Of a stretch of DNA of 64,000 bases, positions 18,146 through 26,653 are shown in pieces; the stretch's first letter is position 1, and each line of letters opens with the position of its first letter. A program made the position numbers and the translations under genes. The DNA comes from JADMIH01 sp035274425 (GTDB lineage: Bacteria > Chloroflexota > Chloroflexia > QHBQ01 > JADMIH01). The notes under the pieces are model-generated. The model did no database searches. It saw nothing but the letters and a program-made list of their open reading frames with translations, and had not been told where the DNA came from. Where the stretch lies: positions 1 through 64,000 of the forward strand of contig DATEOC010000030.1 of NCBI GenBank assembly GCA_035274425.1. The letters are read 5' to 3'.

Positions 18146-21052
18146 ATGGCAGAACCAACCCTCAATATATACCCCACCCTCATAATTGGGTTGGGCGGCG
18201 CGGGCACTAACACTGTGCGCCTGGTCAAACGTCGCTTCCTCAGAACGTGGAATACCCTTCTCGCTACCAGGCGCGCAGAACTGGAGAGATGGAACCTCCC
18301 CACCGACTCGCTGATGGATGCCGATACCCTTCCACCTCTCCTCCAGGTGATGGCAGTGGACACAGAGCCACGCGTCAACAAACCCCTGGACGAGCCACTC
18401 TACTACGACGAGTTCGCCTACCTCGGCAGGTTCGACGCTACCAAGTTGGTCGTCAATAAAGATCAGCACCGCCCCTGGTTAAATTGGTGGCAATGGGGAC
18501 CTGCTGACATCACACCTGGGTTCATACACACTGGAGCCAGGCAGCTCCGGCCTATCGGGCGGCTTGCCTTCTTCCGCCACTATGTGACGTTCAAGAAGAT
18601 GCTGGAGGACAAGCTCGCCAGCATGTACGATGTGAGCGCAAAGGAGACAGCACAAGAACATGGAGCGGATGTAACTGGCACTACCAAGTGCGTAATCTAC
18701 ATAGTTTCATCGCTGTGCGGCGGGACGGGCGCTGGAATGTTCCTGGACGCTGCCCACGTCGTACGGCAATACGCCAACAAAAAGTTTGGAGATAAAGGTG
18801 AGGTGTACATCGCCGGCGTGCTGCTGATGCCATCCGTCTTCGAGAATGAGGTGCGTAGTGACATTCAGCGTCGGCGCATACGGGCTAATGCCTATGCCTC
18901 TCTCAAGGAGCTAAACTACTTCCACACCCACCCTGGCGAGTTCGGAGAGTGGTACCCAAGCGAGTCGGAGCGTATCCCCACGACGCCACACCGTGCTTTC
19001 AGCAACATTTACCTCCTGGAGCGCGACGATATGTGGGGAAGGACCCTCGCTTCCAAGGCCGGAGCCGAGCAGATGGCTGCCCACCTGGTACACGTCGCAA
19101 CATTTTCAACGCTCAACACCACGCTGTACGGCCAGGAGGTCAACGTTGCAGAGGAAAAGAACCTGTCGTATAGCGCTTTCGGGGCCTCGGCGCTGGTGAT
19201 GCCGCAAGAGGCGTTGTGGCGCTACTTCGTAGCCCAGACCGCAGGGTGGGCGCTATCCCACTTCTTCGAAGGTGATGGCGGCTGGGAGGCACTACAGTCC
19301 CTCCATGATAGTCTTATCGGAAACCTCCTCGTAGAGTTCAGCCGCTACAACACCGTAGAATTCCTGGATCACTTGAATAATGATATGAGCGAAAATACGG
19401 GCAATTGGACCCGCTTCGAGAGCCTCTTCAATGGGACCATGCAAGAAGCTATCAAGCTGCTATATACGCCGGGGGTAGGCGTAACCTTGATGGGAATCCA
19501 CAGCTTTTTGGAGCAGTTTTACACTCCGGAGGAACAGGCCCGCCCAGGGCAGCTTACTTATCCGGGCACCGCGCCATGCAAACAAGGTCTCCAAGATGTA
19601 CCCCGACCTTCAGTATTTGGAAATATTTTCAGGCCATCCGTTGAGGTCCAGGCCCAACTAGAGAAGCAGAGGCAGGAATACAATCATGCGGAGAGGTGCA
19701 AAGTGGTGTGGCCTCTGGTAGTAACCAAGATACAAGAGCTCGCCCGCAACTGGGACAAGCACCTGGAGCAGATATACACGACCGCCACCAACACCCTGGA
19801 GCGGGTGCAGGCTGAAGCGCGCAGGGCGGCGATAGATATAGATCCGAGGCTCCGCAACCGTGACCGCGAGACGAATACCTACTATGACCTTGAGACGGGC
19901 GCAGTGGCTTTCGAGCACTTGCCGAACCTCATGGAACGCGCCCGCCAAGCCCTGGATGAGAAGGCGCAGGAGATGCTGGTACAGAGGATATATGAGCAAC
20001 TCCAGGGCCAGGTTAGCGCCCAAAACGTCGTTGCCACTGACTTCACCCAACTTGTCAGACACGCCCTCCAATCAATCCCAGGCTTGCAGGAGCGCGTGTA
20101 TGAGCAGTTCAGCCTGAAGAACCTTGTCCACCTACAACGGCGAAGTGAGACGCGCCAGCCTAATGACAGGGTTGATCAGCTTTTTGGACGCCTGGGGCCG
20201 CATGCTGCTGTCGATGGCGACACGCATGACTACCATGAAGGGGTACAAGAGCATATCCATATAGCGAGCGTGCCTTATTACGTCAGGAATGGAGCAGACG
20301 GCGCAGGTGTAGCTACAGGTGACGGTGCTTCGCAACGGTCCGGTAACGGCGTAGAGGATGTAGCTTTTACTCAAGCTTTGAAATCGTACAAAGAGTTCAC
20401 TACTGTGCATGGGACCGAGAGTGAACGCATTGACCTGTTACACCTGATGCACGGTCTGCCTGTAAGTCAGTTGAGCAGCATCCCCGATCTTTACGCCCAA
20501 TATATGGGGCCTACGGAAGCCCCTCCTGGGCAAACATTGGATGAGATGCAAGCGAACCGGGAGTTTACTCCGCGTCTGCTCCACTTGAACCCCGATTACG
20601 CCCCAGGCGAGGCAAAGGCCCTCCCTGAGCTGTATGTGCCTTCCACCGGGTCAAGGCGCACACCACCGCAAGCACAAAGCAGCCAGTTAGTACAGGGTGG
20701 ACCACCACCAGGGTGGGCGCAAGGAGTGCAGGGGGTGCAGGGAACTCCATCATGGGTAGGCACGGCTGGCTACAGCTCCGTAACCCCGCCTCAATCGAGC
20801 GGCCACCAAGCAGCACTCCCACCAGTGCAGCCTTCATCTGGACAGCCTGCCAATATGGGGGTCGGGACGGGTATGAATGCAAACGCGAACGTGAATCAAG
20901 GTACACCGGGGAGCGGTAGCTACTCGCCTCCCGGACCTGGAAATGTAGGCGCGGGGCAGGCAGGGACCCCACCTGGAGTGGGAGCTCCAGGCGTCCCGAA
21001 TGCGCCGGGCGCGCCGAGCACTGATCCAGATGAAGAAGAGTGGAAAATTTGA
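18146..21052 (+). CDS. Tubulin-like GTPase (Tubulin_2-type)
   Basis: A 968-residue protein. Residues 13-26 read LIIGLGGAGTNTVR, the N-terminal nucleotide-binding loop of the tubulin/FtsZ superfamily. Residues about 187-198 hold SSLCGGTGAGMF, the tubulin signature (GGTG[TSA]G). A long insertion-rich domain follows (to about residue 720), and then a Pro/Gly/Gln/Ser-rich tail of about 200 residues ending in an acidic DPDEEEWKI. It is much longer than FtsZ (about 350-400) and matches the Pfam 'Tubulin like' family more than FtsZ or TubZ. GTP-driven polymer formation is expected from the fold but not shown. It lies next to a possible divergent partner and the VWA protein, with its own ribosome site. 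Confidence 0.9.
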   Translation: MAEPTLNIYPTLIIGLGGAGTNTVRLVKRRFLRTWNTLLATRRAELERWNLPTDSLMDADTLPPLLQVMAVDTEPRVNKPLDEPLYYDEFAYLGRFDATKLVVNKDQHRPWLNWWQWGPADITPGFIHTGARQLRPIGRLAFFRHYVTFKKMLEDKLASMYDVSAKETAQEHGADVTGTTKCVIYIVSSLCGGTGAGMFLDAAHVVRQYANKKFGDKGEVYIAGVLLMPSVFENEVRSDIQRRRIRANAYASLKELNYFHTHPGEFGEWYPSESERIPTTPHRAFSNIYLLERDDMWGRTLASKAGAEQMAAHLVHVATFSTLNTTLYGQEVNVAEEKNLSYSAFGASALVMPQEALWRYFVAQTAGWALSHFFEGDGGWEALQSLHDSLIGNLLVEFSRYNTVEFLDHLNNDMSENTGNWTRFESLFNGTMQEAIKLLYTPGVGVTLMGIHSFLEQFYTPEEQARPGQLTYPGTAPCKQGLQDVPRPSVFGNIFRPSVEVQAQLEKQRQEYNHAERCKVVWPLVVTKIQELARNWDKHLEQIYTTATNTLERVQAEARRAAIDIDPRLRNRDRETNTYYDLETGAVAFEHLPNLMERARQALDEKAQEMLVQRIYEQLQGQVSAQNVVATDFTQLVRHALQSIPGLQERVYEQFSLKNLVHLQRRSETRQPNDRVDQLFGRLGPHAAVDGDTHDYHEGVQEHIHIASVPYYVRNGADGAGVATGDGASQRSGNGVEDVAFTQALKSYKEFTTVHGTESERIDLLHLMHGLPVSQLSSIPDLYAQYMGPTEAPPGQTLDEMQANREFTPRLLHLNPDYAPGEAKALPELYVPSTGSRRTPPQAQSSQLVQGGPPPGWAQGVQGVQGTPSWVGTAGYSSVTPPQSSGHQAALPPVQPSSGQPANMGVGTGMNANANVNQGTPGSGSYSPPGPGNVGAGQAGTPPGVGAPGVPNAPGAPSTDPDEEEWKI

Positions 21053-21119
21053 CGAAAGACTATTGACTCGTTTCATTTAGAACCTTACGTCTTTCGTCCG
21101 CCATCAAGAGGGGAAGTTA

Positions 21120-24100
21120 ATGACAGGCACTCGAAGTCGGGCTGCGGTGATATGCCTGGGTGGGTGGGGCTTACAGACCATGCTCCACCTTTGGCCGAGG
21201 CTGCGCTCTATACAGGAAGACCGCCACTTCCTCGGTATCGAGCGCGTGTTGGTTGACCTTAACCAGCTTACCGCCTTCACCGCTATCCTTCCCGACCCAA
21301 TTGTTCCAGCCGACGCGAACAAACAGCCCGATACATATCGTCCATTTAGTGTATTGCGTCCTAACCCTAACAGCTATCCACCTCCCTTTGCAGTAGAGAA
21401 ACTACTCAACGCCATCTTCCAGGACCTGGGCGATCCAATGTGGCTGTCCAACGCCCAAAATCTCCATTTGCTTCATGGAGAGAGAGTAGCTCAACAACTT
21501 TGGTCTCGTCTCAGCAAGCCGCCCAACACGTACATAGAAGAAGTGCCTTTTCTGCTGTCAGGTGGAGCGCCTTTTACCAGGCCCCCAGTGAATCCCGACA
21601 CCCGCATCAGCAGAGCAGACATGTTCAAAATGGGGGTGGTGTGGTCTGAGAGCCTGGCACGCACGATCATACGCCACCTGATAGACCCTACACGCCTCGA
21701 CCATGTGCAGCCGGAGGACCCTTTCGTCCAGACCAGTCTGTACGTGCTATGCTCACTCGCTGAGCCTATGGCGTCGGCACTCATCTGGCCCATAGTCGCG
21801 GAACTGGCCGATACGCTCGGAAGTAGCAATGTAGTGAAGATAGTGGGCGTCTTCTCTACCGGCTCGTTTGCTCCTGATGCTACCCGCATAATTGAAGAGG
21901 CCGCGACCTACACCGCGCTTGCGGAGCTTGAGGCGCTACTGGGCGTGCCTGGGCGCGCGGACAGCACGGAGCATCTACGTAACGTAGTCACAGCCGCCGC
22001 TGTGAGCAAGTCAGGCTGGCGCGAGCGCGTTGGCAAAACATTATTCAACCGGATCTATCTACTCGACCGGGAAAAGAGCAACCAATCTCTGGCGCGGGAC
22101 TCGCTGGAGCTAACGGTGCTCGCAGGGAATGCTATTGAGGCTTTTCTCTCCGCAGACGGTTCCCTGCACATAGACCGACAACTTGGTCCAAACTCCGATG
22201 CATCCCCCAAATCGCCCTATAGCTTGTTGGGGGCAGCCAATAATTACGTGCCGCTCGCGACCTACCTGCGCGAAGCTATCGAGGAGGAGCGCAAGCAGGT
22301 CGCGCTTGAGACGGTGCTGCTTGAGACCTCGGAGCAGGAGCTAAAAAGGTTAAACCCTCACCTCAGTGACCTCGGTGTTGACCCTGACGCTGCTATAAGC
22401 AGCCTCATTTACCCAGGCAACAGACGCATCTTCTCCAGTGTTCGATCCAGGCGGCGTGATAGCGCTAGAGAGCGCCTGGATCGGGCGCTGGGGAGGGTCC
22501 TCTTTTGGCGGCGCTCTCCCACCGCCAACCAAAATATGCAGGAGCCTACACCTTCTGGCGACGACGAGCTGATCGAAGTGCGAATTGCCGAGAACTACAT
22601 CATTTCGACTTCGATGGCGAACCAGTTGCGGAACGAGGAACAGCCCTGGCGATGGAGGCTCATGGCGGAGGGACAGGTCAACGCCTCTCTAACGCGGCTG
22701 GAGCTTGACCTGCGCATATCCTACTTTGAGGAGGCCTGGGGCCTGAACTATGACAGGCCCACCCCACCCGATGACCGCTTAGAGTTACAGTTGGCCTTTT
22801 ACCGCGAGCGCACCTGGAGTGAACGCAGGAAGGAGAACTCCCACACGGTCCCGGCAGCGCTTCATGCTGCGCTACGTCGCGTTGTAACCGAGTTATGTTC
22901 ATCGGTAATGGGGCTGCGGCGGTCTATCTTCCTTATCGAGGGATGGTTAGATGGCGTGAGAGAGGTGTTGCTCTCCCGCCGGATCCATGAAACCGCGAGG
23001 CAGGCCGAGGTATGGGAAGAGGAGGACCAGGATAACTACGGTATTTGGCAGCGCAACTTCGCACGAGTGGCAGGAGGGTATCCGCACCCCGCAGCCACAG
23101 GGGTGCGGGCTATACTGGGTGGCCTCTTTGCGGCCTATCTTATGGCGGGGTGGCTCGCGACCAGCGCCCCTTTTACACCCGGTCCGGACCATTATCTCAT
23201 GGCGGGGCTGGCGGTAACGCTAATCATAGCGGCGCTTGGCTTCCTGCCCTGGCTGATCTGGAGATTTCGGTGGTGGAGGACGCAAAGGAGGCGTATCAAC
23301 CTCGCTGTGGACCGCGCGAGCAATCTAGCAAATAGCCTCGTGCGTGGGACCCTTGAACGTGTCTACCGCCGTCTAGAGGAAGGTTTGAAGGAGATAAAAA
23401 ACCCTCTGGAAACCACCCTTGCTGAATTGACGGGGTGGGCACAGCCGCAAAACCCCCCTATGATTCCGCCCCTGGGTGTATCTCCCACGCACTTACGCAT
23501 CCCGTACACCAACGTACGCATCTGGAACCAGGTCAAGGCCCGTCTCCGGATTGAGCGTACTCCTGATGGCAAGACTATCACCAAAGATTTCCAGGACAGG
23601 TGGGAGCAGGATGGCAAAGACTTACGCGACTGGGAGAAGCAGGGGTCTCGCCTCGCCCAGCAGGTACGCCTCGCGCTGGAACAAGACCTGAACGCGGTAG
23701 AATTAGTTGGCGCGGCAGAAGTGGAGGCGCGCAGGCGTTTATTGGAGGCATCTGCCACAAATCCTGTTCCTGCACCTACGCTTGAGTTGATGCGCGAGGA
23801 GGTACGGAAGGACCGGGAGGGGAGCGCATGGTGCCCTTACGCGAGCGCAGTACCAAATAGCGCTAAACGACCCACCAAAAAAGGCCTGTCACTATCAACC
23901 CCCCAAACTGAGGGGCCATGCAGCGTGCATTGTACTGCCTGCCCGGACCTTTGTAACTACGATTGCCCGTTCAGTATTAACGGTGCGAGCCAGCGGTCAG
24001 GCTGGGATCTATCAGCCGTAATTCACCAGTATCTGCACAAGTCCGTTGATCATCTTCTTCCTAAAGACCGTGTGTTACCGGGCCAGCCCGATTTTATATA

Positions 24101-24671
24101 CAGGCTTATCAAGGAGCACTCTATAGAGCACTTGCTGTTCGGTGCGCAGGGTCTGGGAACTGGGATACATAACATACAAAATGGAGAGGTGATAGCAGGT
24201 ACCAATGAGGCTTATCCGGCCCAGGAGAGGAATGATGGCCGGCAAAACGGTCACCCTGTAGTGGAAGGCGGGCGTCCTCGCGAAACGTCCCCAACTGCCA
24301 CGCAATTCGTTGAGGAACTGCAAGCCCGTGCCAAGCCCGCCGCCAACTATGAACCCGCCTTTTCAACGATGGTAACGGAGGTGGACTTCGGCGTGACAGA
24401 GGATGAGGGACGCTCCTTCTTACTCCCCTCCTTCAAGGAAAAGCAGACGCCTCTCCTCTCTTCGCAGGACCCTCTCTCCATTTCTGCGCTGCGGACGGTG
24501 AACGGTCTTCAGCTAAAAGAGCTTGCTCTGCAAGACCGCTGTAAGCTTGAGTTTTTGCGTCTTGCCGCTACACAGAAGAACGAGCTTGTTCTCGTCCCGG
24601 ACCCGATTGCGATGATTGCCCTTTATGGGGATCCCGCGCATGTAGTGCCTTATGCTCCAATCGACTACTAA
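21120..24671 (+). CDS. Membrane-bound tubulin-like partner protein with Cys cluster
   Basis: A 1183-residue protein that I do not recognise by family with certainty. Its N-terminus (VICLGGWGLQTMLHLWPRL, residues 10-28) echoes the first GTP-binding loop of the preceding tubulin-like protein, and its length and context suggest a divergent paralogue. A clear GGGTG signature was not found, so GTP binding is doubtful. Two membrane helices lie at about 662-680 and 690-712, followed by a basic stretch and a coiled-coil segment. Residues about 933-949 hold a dense cluster, CX3CX2CX3CX3C, that could bind zinc or an iron-sulfur cluster. The gene end overlaps a radical SAM gene by 20 nt. It may anchor tubulin-like filaments to the membrane; inference. 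Confidence 0.75.
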   Translation: MTGTRSRAAVICLGGWGLQTMLHLWPRLRSIQEDRHFLGIERVLVDLNQLTAFTAILPDPIVPADANKQPDTYRPFSVLRPNPNSYPPPFAVEKLLNAIFQDLGDPMWLSNAQNLHLLHGERVAQQLWSRLSKPPNTYIEEVPFLLSGGAPFTRPPVNPDTRISRADMFKMGVVWSESLARTIIRHLIDPTRLDHVQPEDPFVQTSLYVLCSLAEPMASALIWPIVAELADTLGSSNVVKIVGVFSTGSFAPDATRIIEEAATYTALAELEALLGVPGRADSTEHLRNVVTAAAVSKSGWRERVGKTLFNRIYLLDREKSNQSLARDSLELTVLAGNAIEAFLSADGSLHIDRQLGPNSDASPKSPYSLLGAANNYVPLATYLREAIEEERKQVALETVLLETSEQELKRLNPHLSDLGVDPDAAISSLIYPGNRRIFSSVRSRRRDSARERLDRALGRVLFWRRSPTANQNMQEPTPSGDDELIEVRIAENYIISTSMANQLRNEEQPWRWRLMAEGQVNASLTRLELDLRISYFEEAWGLNYDRPTPPDDRLELQLAFYRERTWSERRKENSHTVPAALHAALRRVVTELCSSVMGLRRSIFLIEGWLDGVREVLLSRRIHETARQAEVWEEEDQDNYGIWQRNFARVAGGYPHPAATGVRAILGGLFAAYLMAGWLATSAPFTPGPDHYLMAGLAVTLIIAALGFLPWLIWRFRWWRTQRRRINLAVDRASNLANSLVRGTLERVYRRLEEGLKEIKNPLETTLAELTGWAQPQNPPMIPPLGVSPTHLRIPYTNVRIWNQVKARLRIERTPDGKTITKDFQDRWEQDGKDLRDWEKQGSRLAQQVRLALEQDLNAVELVGAAEVEARRRLLEASATNPVPAPTLELMREEVRKDREGSAWCPYASAVPNSAKRPTKKGLSLSTPQTEGPCSVHCTACPDLCNYDCPFSINGASQRSGWDLSAVIHQYLHKSVDHLLPKDRVLPGQPDFIYRLIKEHSIEHLLFGAQGLGTGIHNIQNGEVIAGTNEAYPAQERNDGRQNGHPVVEGGRPRETSPTATQFVEELQARAKPAANYEPAFSTMVTEVDFGVTEDEGRSFLLPSFKEKQTPLLSSQDPLSISALRTVNGLQLKELALQDRCKLEFLRLAATQKNELVLVPDPIAMIALYGDPAHVVPYAPIDY

Positions 24672-25785
24672 ATTGCAAACCGAACCAGCCCACGATATTA
24701 GGCTTGGGATGGGTTTACTCGAGGTTCTGTCCACTGCTACAGTGGACGGTGCCGGGAGCCGAAATGGGAAGGCAATGTGCCTGGTGTGCCCTCATGGGTG
24801 CAGCCTACGCACCAATCAGGTCGGGCGCTGCGGTGTACGTGTCGGAACGCTTGCCGGTGAGGTCGTACCTCACCCTGCCCAACTGGTGGCAGCACGCGGT
24901 ATAGGCAATGTAGAGAACCACCCCTTGTTCCACTTTTACGCAGGGATGATGACGTTAGGAGTCGGGGCGATAGGTTGTAGCGCTGCCTGCCGCTATTGCC
25001 AAAACTGGGAGCTTGCGCTGGCGCATAAGGTGAATCGCTCCTGGAATGCGTCGCCTGTAGCAACGAGCGCAGATGATTTGATTGCTGTTGCCCAGAGGCG
25101 TGGTTGTGGAGCCATCGCCTTCACTTATAACGAACCGACCGTGTGGCCCGAAGCTATCGTGGAAATAGCGGGTCTGGCACGCGAGAGCGGGCTCCGTGTG
25201 ATAATTGCGACTAATGGCTTCGTAACCGAGCGCACGCTGGAGGTGATTGCGCCCTACCTGGACGCGGTAAAGCTAGACCTCAAAGCACATAATGAAATCT
25301 TCTATCGTAGGATAGCCGGCATATCGTTGCAGGGTGTGCTACGAACCCTGGAATATCTGCGTGCTCACAATATATGGCATGAGGTCTCTACTGTGATCGT
25401 GCCTGGTGGCAACGATTCCCCTCAGGCGGTACGCCTGATGGCACGGCACATCTTAGCGCAATCTGGGCCGGAAACCCCATGGCACTTGATGCGCTTCTTC
25501 CCTGCTTACGAAATGGTGGAAGCGCAATCAGGTACATTAGAGACACTGCGGGCGGCACGCAGTATGGCAATGGAGGAAGGGATCAGGCACGTCTATATCA
25601 GCAATATCCCGGCATTACCTGAACGTAATACCTATTGCGCACAGTGTGGCGCGCTACTCGTCGTACGTGGGTTGGCGGGAACGCATCTCGTAGCGGAGGG
25701 TAGAAGGAAATTGGATGGGGGGCAGAAAGAAGCCCTATGTATCGAGTGCTCGAAGTGCCACTACAGCGTGCCGGGGATATGGTAG
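24652..25785 (+). CDS. amrS: Radical SAM protein, AmrS-like (AmmeMemoRadiSam family)
   Basis: A 377-residue radical SAM enzyme. The cluster-binding motif is C109-X3-C113-X2-C116 (CSAACRYC, followed by QNWE, as in AmrS and pyruvate-formate-lyase activases). An N-terminal Cys set (CLVCPHGC and GRCGVR, residues 43-60) and a C-terminal zinc-ribbon-like end (YCAQCG and CIECSKC, finishing PGIW) are typical of this family. The other two members of the trio (AMMECR1 and Memo) are not nearby. The start at 24652 overlaps the upstream gene by 20 nt; ATG 24709 is another choice and would better match family length. Substrate unknown. Co-transcription with the Cys-cluster protein upstream is likely. Confidence 0.88.
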   Translation: MLQSTTKLQTEPAHDIRLGMGLLEVLSTATVDGAGSRNGKAMCLVCPHGCSLRTNQVGRCGVRVGTLAGEVVPHPAQLVAARGIGNVENHPLFHFYAGMMTLGVGAIGCSAACRYCQNWELALAHKVNRSWNASPVATSADDLIAVAQRRGCGAIAFTYNEPTVWPEAIVEIAGLARESGLRVIIATNGFVTERTLEVIAPYLDAVKLDLKAHNEIFYRRIAGISLQGVLRTLEYLRAHNIWHEVSTVIVPGGNDSPQAVRLMARHILAQSGPETPWHLMRFFPAYEMVEAQSGTLETLRAARSMAMEEGIRHVYISNIPALPERNTYCAQCGALLVVRGLAGTHLVAEGRRKLDGGQKEALCIECSKCHYSVPGIW

Positions 25786-25868
25786 CCTTAGTGTTTATAG
25801 TGAATTCTCTGCGAGGAGTTGCCCACGGCTACGTCAGAGATGTGGTGTAGTGAAAGGAAAGAGCGATA

Positions 25869-26531
25869 ATGGCAGCGATAATGGCGGCAGTGGTACGTGC
25901 TCTAGTCGGTGCGATTGGGGCAACCAGGTATTTGGTTACCATAATTCTTGTGTTGATCGTTTTGTTCTACGCTCTCTTGACGCAACTTCAAGTTGTGCCT
26001 GTATACTCGGAACTGGCAGCGCGTCTTGGCATGGCGACGACAACATTCTTTATCCTGCTTTATTTGCTGGTGCTTGCGACCATGACGTTGGTATGGTATT
26101 TCTGGATATTGCGCCCTGTAGATTCGATGCGAGCACAACTGAGCTGGCGGGGGGTGTACCGCCAGACCGATCGCACCGGAACAGGTTGGCTTAACGTTGC
26201 AGTGTTGATCATGCTGGCAAGTGGTGTCTACGTGGCTCTATCTAGCTTTTCAGAGCCTGCGCTAAGGGATGGTGCTCTCTTCCTGGGTATTGTGATCGCC
26301 ATACCCATGCTGATTGACTTTCTGCCGGCGCAACGCCCCAGGAGGATTGTCACCTCAGCTAATGATCATTCGCTAATGACCATTGCTAGCCGATTGACCA
26401 CGAACCAGACCACTCCAGCGAACGTGCTGAACAGCCTGGTGCTCTATAACCAGATAGACCCACGAGACCCTTATCTCGCGGGACCCGACCTTCCGGATGG
26501 GATGCGTATCGAGATACCACCACGCTTCTAA
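25869..26531 (+). CDS. Hypothetical four-helix membrane protein
   Basis: A 220-residue integral membrane protein with four hydrophobic helices (about 20-42, 56-78, 105-123 and 134-152). A cytosolic C-terminal domain of about 65 residues follows, ending in 'DGMRIEIPPRF'. A loop between helices 2 and 3 is basic. No family is recognised. It is co-directional with the radical SAM gene upstream and the PBP gene downstream (about 120-nt gap), so it may belong to either unit. Confidence 0.7.
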   Translation: MAAIMAAVVRALVGAIGATRYLVTIILVLIVLFYALLTQLQVVPVYSELAARLGMATTTFFILLYLLVLATMTLVWYFWILRPVDSMRAQLSWRGVYRQTDRTGTGWLNVAVLIMLASGVYVALSSFSEPALRDGALFLGIVIAIPMLIDFLPAQRPRRIVTSANDHSLMTIASRLTTNQTTPANVLNSLVLYNQIDPRDPYLAGPDLPDGMRIEIPPRF

Positions 26532-26653
26532 GGACTTACTGAGCCTGATACAACGAAAGAGAAGAACGGGAACGAAGGTGTGAGGATAGCAACTGAGTGC
26601 AATATCTATGGTAAGCTATTGGTGGTCAGAACTCGACCGGGCAAATAGAATTG

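Noticed and set aside
18146..21052. FtsZ or TubZ
   Set aside because: It is more than twice their length, with GGAGTNTV and GGTGAG loops in a Tubulin_2-type setting and no division or partition genes nearby.
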